64,000 bases of DNA, taken from contig NZ_JADOVJ010000001.1 of assembly GCF_015752315.1 (NCBI RefSeq), positions 1,178,001 to 1,242,000 on the forward strand, written 5' to 3'. Positions 60,101 to 64,000 of the stretch are shown here, one piece after another (positions within the stretch are counted from its first letter, which is position 1; every line of letters begins with the position of its first letter). The notes beneath the pieces are model-generated. The model saw only the letters and a list, made by a program, of their open reading frames with translations, was not told the origin of the DNA and did not search any database. The DNA is from Nocardioides luteus (GTDB taxonomy: Bacteria > Actinomycetota > Actinomycetes > Propionibacteriales > Nocardioidaceae). The position numbers and the translations under genes are program-made.

Positions 60101-61419
60101 CCGACACCGCCCTCGAGCACCTCGCCGAGGTGGAGCGCCGGCTCCTCGCCCGCTGGCCGGAGACCAGGATCGCCCCGTCCCTGGAGCGCATCCGGGCGGT
60201 GACCGACCGGCTCGGCCGTCCGCAGCGCGGCTACCGGTCGATCCACATCACCGGCACCAACGGCAAGACGAGCACCGCGCGGATGGTGGAGGCGATCCTG
60301 CTCGAGCTGGGCTCGACGGTCGGCAGGTTCACCAGTCCTCATCTCGCCGACATCCGGGAGCGGATCAGCATCGACGGCCGGCCGATCTCCCGCGAGGGCT
60401 TCGTCCGGGCCTATCAGGACGTCCTGCCCGCGGCCGACGCCGTGGACCGCGAGAGCCCCACGCCGCTGTCGTTCTTCGAGATGACGGTCGCCATGGCCTA
60501 CCAGGCGTTCTCGACCGCCGGCATCGACGTCGCCGCGGTCGAGGTCGGCATGGGTGGCATGTGGGATGCCACCAACGTCATCGACGCCGAGGTCGCGGCG
60601 ATCCTCCCGATCGGCCTCGACCACGTCGACCACCTCGGGCCGACCAGGCTCGACATCGCGGCCGAGAAGGCCGGGATCATCAAACCCGGTGCCCTGGCCG
60701 TGACGGCCCGGCAGACGCCCGAGGTCGAGCAGCTCCTGCGCGCTCACGCCGACGCGTATCTCGCGCGGCTCATGGTCGAGGGGCGCGACTTCCGCCTGCG
60801 CGGCCGACGAGTGCTCGACGAGGGCCAGATCATCTCGGTCGCCGGCCTCGCGGGTGACTATCCCGAGCTCCCGCTCTCCCTCCACGGGCGCCACCAGGCG
60901 CACAACGCCGTGCTCGCGATCGCGAGCGTCGAAGCCCTTCTGGGGGACGCGATCCCGCTGGACCCGCTGCGGCGAGCGCTGGGTTTGACCAGGTCGCCCG
61001 GGCGGCTGGAGGTGCTGCCCGGGAACCCGGCCGTGATCCTCGACGCCGCCCACAATCCCGACGGCGCCCGCGCCCTCGCGGCCGGCCTCTCCGACCTGGG
61101 TCGGCGCCCGACCGTCGCGGTCGTCGCCGCGATGGGCGACAAGGACCTGGCCGGCATGCTCGCCGAGCTCGAGCCCGTCGTGACCACGATGATCTGCACC
61201 CGGAACAGCAGCCCGCGGTCGCTGTCGGCCGGAGACACCGCGGCCGAGGCTCGAGGCGTCCTGGGCCCGGACCGGGTCGTGGAGATCGGGCATCTCGGCC
61301 ATGCCCTCCTCGAGGCGGTCCGGACAGCCTCGGCGCTGTCCGGGGAGGGTGGGGCTCAGGTGCTGGTCACCGGCTCCGTCGTCACCGTCGGGGAAGCACG
61401 CCGCTTGCTGGGACTGTGA
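60097..61419 (+). CDS. folC: Folylpolyglutamate/dihydrofolate synthase
   Basis: 440 residues. The ATP loop is HITGTNGKTSTARMVEAIL near residue 50. SPHLADIRERI, VAAVEVGMGGMWDATN and the C-terminal ligase domain with ILDAAHNPDGARALA follow. It adds glutamate to folates, which retains them in the cell and raises their affinity for the sarcosine and dimethylglycine enzymes. ATGA overlap with the reductase gene. It is the last gene of the operon, ahead of a strong terminator. Confidence 0.93.
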   Translation: MTDTALEHLAEVERRLLARWPETRIAPSLERIRAVTDRLGRPQRGYRSIHITGTNGKTSTARMVEAILLELGSTVGRFTSPHLADIRERISIDGRPISREGFVRAYQDVLPAADAVDRESPTPLSFFEMTVAMAYQAFSTAGIDVAAVEVGMGGMWDATNVIDAEVAAILPIGLDHVDHLGPTRLDIAAEKAGIIKPGALAVTARQTPEVEQLLRAHADAYLARLMVEGRDFRLRGRRVLDEGQIISVAGLAGDYPELPLSLHGRHQAHNAVLAIASVEALLGDAIPLDPLRRALGLTRSPGRLEVLPGNPAVILDAAHNPDGARALAAGLSDLGRRPTVAVVAAMGDKDLAGMLAELEPVVTTMICTRNSSPRSLSAGDTAAEARGVLGPDRVVEIGHLGHALLEAVRTASALSGEGGAQVLVTGSVVTVGEARRLLGL

Positions 61420-61440
61420 CCCTGGCGGACATGTGAAACG

Positions 61441-61475
61441 GTCCTGCCCCCGGCCGATCTGGCCGGGGGCAGGAC
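61441..61475. terminator. Hairpin between folC and fdhA
   Basis: A 15-bp perfect stem GTCCTGCCCCCGGCC / GGCCGGGGGCAGGAC with a GATCT loop, 21 bp after folC and 21 bp before the convergent fdhA stop. Confidence 0.85.
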
Positions 61476-61496
61476 CGTCGTGCAGTCCGGTCGGGG

Positions 61497-62708
61497 TCAG
61501 CTCACCATGCCGTGCGGGTCGATGACGTACTTGGTCGCGGCGCCCTGGTCGAACGCGGCGTAGCCCGCCGGGGCCTCGTCGAGGCTGATCGTCTTCGCGT
61601 TGACGGCGTCGGCGATGTGGGCCTTGTCCGCGAGGATCAGGTTCATCAGCTGGCGGTTGTACTGCTTCACCGGGCACTGGCCGGTCACGAACGTGTGCGA
61701 CTTCGCCCAGCCGAGACCGAGCCGGACGCCGATCTGGCCCTGCTTGGCCGCGTCGTCGACGGCGCCCGGGTCGCCCGTGACGTACAGGCCGGGGATGCCG
61801 AGCGAGGCGCCGGCACGCGCGACGTCCATGATGTCGTTGAGGACGGTGGCCGGCTGCTCGGCGGCATCGCGGCCGTGGCCGCGCGCCTCGAAGCCGACCG
61901 CGTCGACGGCGGCGTCCACGACCGGCTCGCCGACGATGTCCGCGATGATGTCGGCCAGGGCGTCACCGGAGGAGAGGTCCGCGGTCTCGCAGCCGAAGCT
62001 GGCCGCCTGCTTGAGCCGGTCGGCGTTCATGTCGCCGACGATGACGGTGGCGGCACCGAGCAGCTGCGCCGAGTACGCCGCGGCGAGCCCGACCGGGCCC
62101 GCGCCCGCCACATAGACCGTCGACCCGGTCGTGACACCGGCGGTGTAGGCGCCGTGGTAGCCGGTCGGGAAGATGTCGGAGAGCATCGTCAGGTCGAGGA
62201 TCTTCTCCAGGGCCTGGTCGCGGTCGGGGAACTTGAGCAGGTTGAAGTCGGCGAACGGGACCATCACGTACTCCGCCTGGCCACCGAGCCAGCCGCCCAT
62301 GTCCACATAGCCGTACGCCGCACCGGCCCGTGCCGGGTTCACGTTGAGGCAGATGCCGGTCTTGCCCTCGTTGCACATGCGACAACGACCGCACGCGATG
62401 TTGAACGGGACCGAGCAGATGTCACCCACCTCGTGGAAGAGGACGTCGTCGCCGATCTCGACGATCTCGCCGGTGATCTCGTGGCCGAGGGTCTGACCGA
62501 CCGGGGCGGTCGTCCGGCCGCGGACCATGTGCTGGTCGCTGCCGCAGATGTTGCTGGTCACGAGCTTGAGGATCACTGCATGCGGTGCCGCACGCTTGAT
62601 GCCGAGGCCGCTGACGACATCCTGGGGGAGCTCCAGCTTCGGGTAGTCGATGGTCTCGACGGCCACCTCGCCCGGCCCCTTGTAGACGACGACTCTGTTG
62701 TCTGCCAT
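61497..62708 (-). CDS. fdhA: Glutathione-independent formaldehyde dehydrogenase
   Basis: A 403-residue zinc-dependent medium-chain dehydrogenase that dismutates or oxidises formaldehyde with tightly bound NAD. The catalytic zinc site is in SNICGSDQHMVRG and GHEITGEI. The structural zinc ligands are in CGRCRMCNEGKTGIC. The nucleotide loop is VAGAGPVGLAAAYSAQLLG. ATG 62708 follows GAAGAGA and gives the family N-terminus MADNRVVVYKGPG; the open frame extends upstream through the operator. It detoxifies formaldehyde escaping from sarcosine and dimethylglycine demethylation. A large palindrome overlaps its promoter region. Confidence 0.94.
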   Translation of the reverse strand: MADNRVVVYKGPGEVAVETIDYPKLELPQDVVSGLGIKRAAPHAVILKLVTSNICGSDQHMVRGRTTAPVGQTLGHEITGEIVEIGDDVLFHEVGDICSVPFNIACGRCRMCNEGKTGICLNVNPARAGAAYGYVDMGGWLGGQAEYVMVPFADFNLLKFPDRDQALEKILDLTMLSDIFPTGYHGAYTAGVTTGSTVYVAGAGPVGLAAAYSAQLLGAATVIVGDMNADRLKQAASFGCETADLSSGDALADIIADIVGEPVVDAAVDAVGFEARGHGRDAAEQPATVLNDIMDVARAGASLGIPGLYVTGDPGAVDDAAKQGQIGVRLGLGWAKSHTFVTGQCPVKQYNRQLMNLILADKAHIADAVNAKTISLDEAPAGYAAFDQGAATKYVIDPHGMVS

Positions 62709-62766
62709 GGCGTCTCTTCTTCCTGCCCCCGGATGGGGGCGTCCGGCGTTCTCAGGTTGCAGAAGA

Positions 62767-62803
62767 TGTTTCTTATAGCGAAACAGCAGCGCTATATGAA
62801 ACA
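62767..62803. promoter_or_regulatory. Large imperfect palindrome TGTTTC..GAAACA upstream of fdhA
   Basis: TGTTTCTTATAGCG and CGCTATATGAAACA are complementary except for one pair, separated by AAACAGCAG. The outer GTTTC-N25-GAAAC frame recurs at 63883-63917. On the fdhA strand it contains a TATAAG -10-like box, as expected for a repressor site. The divergent IclR protein is the likely ligand. Confidence 0.65.
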
Positions 62804-62939
62804 AACTAGACCGTCGAACGCGTCGGCATCAAGACCCTCGTTCGACCGATTTCGCGGCTCGCGCGGCGGCGTCTGATCGCTCGCGCCGCGCCTACCCGGC
62901 AGTAGGGGGTGACCAGGGCGATCTGGCAAGGAGGCATAC

Positions 62940-62969
62940 TGTTTCAGCATGAGCAACACGAGCGAAACA
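62940..62969. promoter_or_regulatory. TGTTTC-N18-GAAACA at the IclR gene start
   Basis: The same half-sites as the fdhA operator but closer together, spanning the start codon of the IclR gene. Autoregulation is possible; the different spacing makes this less certain. Confidence 0.35.
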
Positions 62970-63731
62970 CGGAGCACGACCGTTCACTCAGTGGACCGAG
63001 CCATCTCCATCCTCCAGGTGCTCGCCCGTCGGGGGGCTGTCGGAGTCACGCCGATCTCCGAGGAGCTGGGGGTGCACAAGTCCACCGTCTTCCGGTTGCT
63101 GGCCACTCTCGAGGCCCGCGGGCTGGTGGAGCAGAGCGCGAGTCGAGGCGACTATCAGCTCGGCTACGGCGTCATCCAGCTGGCCGCCGGCGCCACCCGC
63201 AAGCACGACATCTCGGTCACCAGTCGACCGATCTGCATGGCCCTGGCCGACGCGGTCGGCGAGACCGTCAACATCGTCATCAACGACGGTGAGGAGGCCA
63301 TCACGATCGACCAGGTGATCGGGAGTGCGGAGATCACCTCGGTCAACTGGGTCGGGCAGCGGAGCCCCCTGCACACGACCGCGTCCGGCAAGGTCTTCCT
63401 CGCCGCGATGTCGCCGGAGGACCGCCGGCGGATCATCGAGGGTGGGCTCGAGCGCTACACGGAGCAGACGGTGGTCGACCCGGTGCTCCTGGAGGAGCAG
63501 CTCACCGAGTTCAGGAAGCTCGGCTATGCCTACTCGGCCGACGAGCACGAGATCGGTCTCACCGGGGTGGCTGCGCCGATCCGTTCCCTGGGGGGCGGCG
63601 TGATCGCCGCCGTGGTGGCCTCGGGTCCGTCGTTCCGGATCACGTCCGAGAAGGTGCCCGAGCTGGCCGAGCACGTGCTCGCCGCGGCGGCCGCGATCTC
63701 CGAGCGGAACGGCTTCCCCAAGGCCGAGTGA
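62949..63731 (+). CDS. IclR-family transcriptional regulator
   Basis: 260 residues. The N-terminal winged HTH (ISILQVLARRGAVGVTPISEELGVHKSTVFRLLATLEARG) spans about residues 18-75. It is followed by the IclR effector domain (GETVNIVINDGEEAITIDQ, HTTASGKVFLAAM, GVAAPIRSLGGGVIAAVVASG). It is divergent from fdhA, and GTTTC/GAAAC operator-like sites lie before fdhA, at its own start and before the next gene to the right. Its effector is probably a methylated amine or related compound, by context only. Confidence 0.93.
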   Translation: MSNTSETRSTTVHSVDRAISILQVLARRGAVGVTPISEELGVHKSTVFRLLATLEARGLVEQSASRGDYQLGYGVIQLAAGATRKHDISVTSRPICMALADAVGETVNIVINDGEEAITIDQVIGSAEITSVNWVGQRSPLHTTASGKVFLAAMSPEDRRRIIEGGLERYTEQTVVDPVLLEEQLTEFRKLGYAYSADEHEIGLTGVAAPIRSLGGGVIAAVVASGPSFRITSEKVPELAEHVLAAAAAISERNGFPKAE

Positions 63732-63761
63732 CCTGCCCAGGCCGAGGCGAGGATCGGCCCC

Positions 63762-63800
63762 CGAAGTGGCCCGCATGCCTGCTGCATGCGGGCCACTTCG
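63762..63800 (+). terminator. Hairpin terminator after the IclR gene
   Basis: A 17-bp perfect stem CGAAGTGGCCCGCATGC / GCATGCGGGCCACTTCG with a CTGCT loop, 30 bp after the stop. Confidence 0.85.
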
Positions 63801-63851
63801 CGTCGGCAGTAAAGCCCGTGTAAATCCTGCTGGCGAATCCAGATCGACCCG

Positions 63852-63881
63852 TTGACAGCGTCTTCTCACGCGCGGCAGAAT
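63852..63881 (+). promoter_or_regulatory. Promoter TTGACA-N18-CAGAAT for the gene at the right edge
   Basis: A perfect -35 hexamer and a four-of-six -10 lie directly before the GTTTC-N25-GAAAC site. Confidence 0.5.
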
Positions 63882-63882
63882 C

Positions 63883-63917
63883 GTTTCGCGCTACGCAGTA
63901 GTTGTGCAGAGTGAAAC
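63883..63917. promoter_or_regulatory. GTTTC-N25-GAAAC operator
   Basis: 35 bp from end to end, identical in span to the core of the fdhA site, with inner GCGCT similarity. It sits immediately downstream of the -10 box, where a repressor would block transcription. Confidence 0.55.
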
Positions 63918-63987
63918 ACCCGCCGTCTGGCGGACCGCCGTATCTGAACCCGGAAACCTGCCCGGTTTGAGCGTGGGAGACATCAAC

Positions 63988-64000
63988 GTGACGCGAATGA
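63988..64000 (+). CDS. Possible start of a further gene, cut by the window edge
   Basis: A GTG codon follows GGGAG by about 9 nt and lies about 100 bp after the promoter-operator pair. Only four codons (V-T-R-M) are visible, so no product can be named. Confidence 0.35.

Overview
This is a GC-rich actinobacterial chromosome segment. Dense short-spaced operons, frequent GTG starts, ATGA/GTGA stop-start overlaps, a multicopy-type DUF222/HNH endonuclease, a 13-bp-arm operator next to crotonyl-CoA carboxylase/reductase, an ECF41-type sigma factor and DivIVA/FilP-like coiled-coil proteins suggest a Nocardioides-like member of Propionibacteriales. This assignment is inferred from gene content only. 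The window holds one tRNA gene and no rRNA, CRISPR array or recognisable insertion sequence.

Layout. 1-6.9 kb: a NarL-type two-component pair (regulator cut by the window edge), an ArsB/NhaD-type permease, a CGNR zinc-finger regulator, an EamA exporter, an AI-2E-family permease and a coiled-coil protein. 7.0-11.9 kb: an ethylmalonyl-CoA/propionyl-CoA block (Ccr, methylmalonyl-CoA epimerase, acetyl-CoA acetyltransferase, MeaB) with two TTACT-N4-AGTAA operators, then a PH-domain membrane protein. 11.9-17.6 kb: a YbbN-like thioredoxin/TPR protein, a LysR/EamA divergent pair, a NUDIX hydrolase, an ECF41 sigma factor and an MFS permease. 17.6-20 kb: a DUF222-HNH gene bracketed by two inverted ~140-bp hairpin repeats and 60-bp tandem repeats. 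20-32.6 kb: an M36 metallopeptidase, enoyl-CoA hydratase, etfBA, a phospholipase D-like secreted protein, an APH-type kinase, proA, a 53-residue membrane peptide, nadD, rsfS and a histidine phosphatase.

32.6-40.5 kb: a tRNA-Ala followed by a compact catabolic cluster (amidase, AbgT-type permease, tandem Lrp regulator, ACC deaminase, stand-alone TPP E1-like enzyme). The chemistry fits uptake and degradation of an amide-linked 1-aminocyclopropane-1-carboxylate-like compound to 2-oxobutyrate. 40.5-45.3 kb: a Tat-exported TIM-barrel protein and a large secreted PQQ-type sugar dehydrogenase, behind operator-like sites.

45.3-63.7 kb: a methylamine/one-carbon system. PurU and dimethylglycine oxidase form one operon. 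GlyA, sarcosine oxidase B-D-A-G, serine deaminase, FolD, a dihydropteroate synthase, a methylene-H4F reductase-like protein and FolC form another. A GntR regulator lies between them, and matching TGATATATCA-like sites precede both operons. Glutathione-independent formaldehyde dehydrogenase and an IclR regulator follow, with GTTTC-N25-GAAAC sites. Together these convert dimethylglycine to sarcosine to glycine to serine to pyruvate, load the methyl carbons on tetrahydrofolate, and release or oxidise the excess as formate or formaldehyde. A further gene begins at the right edge.
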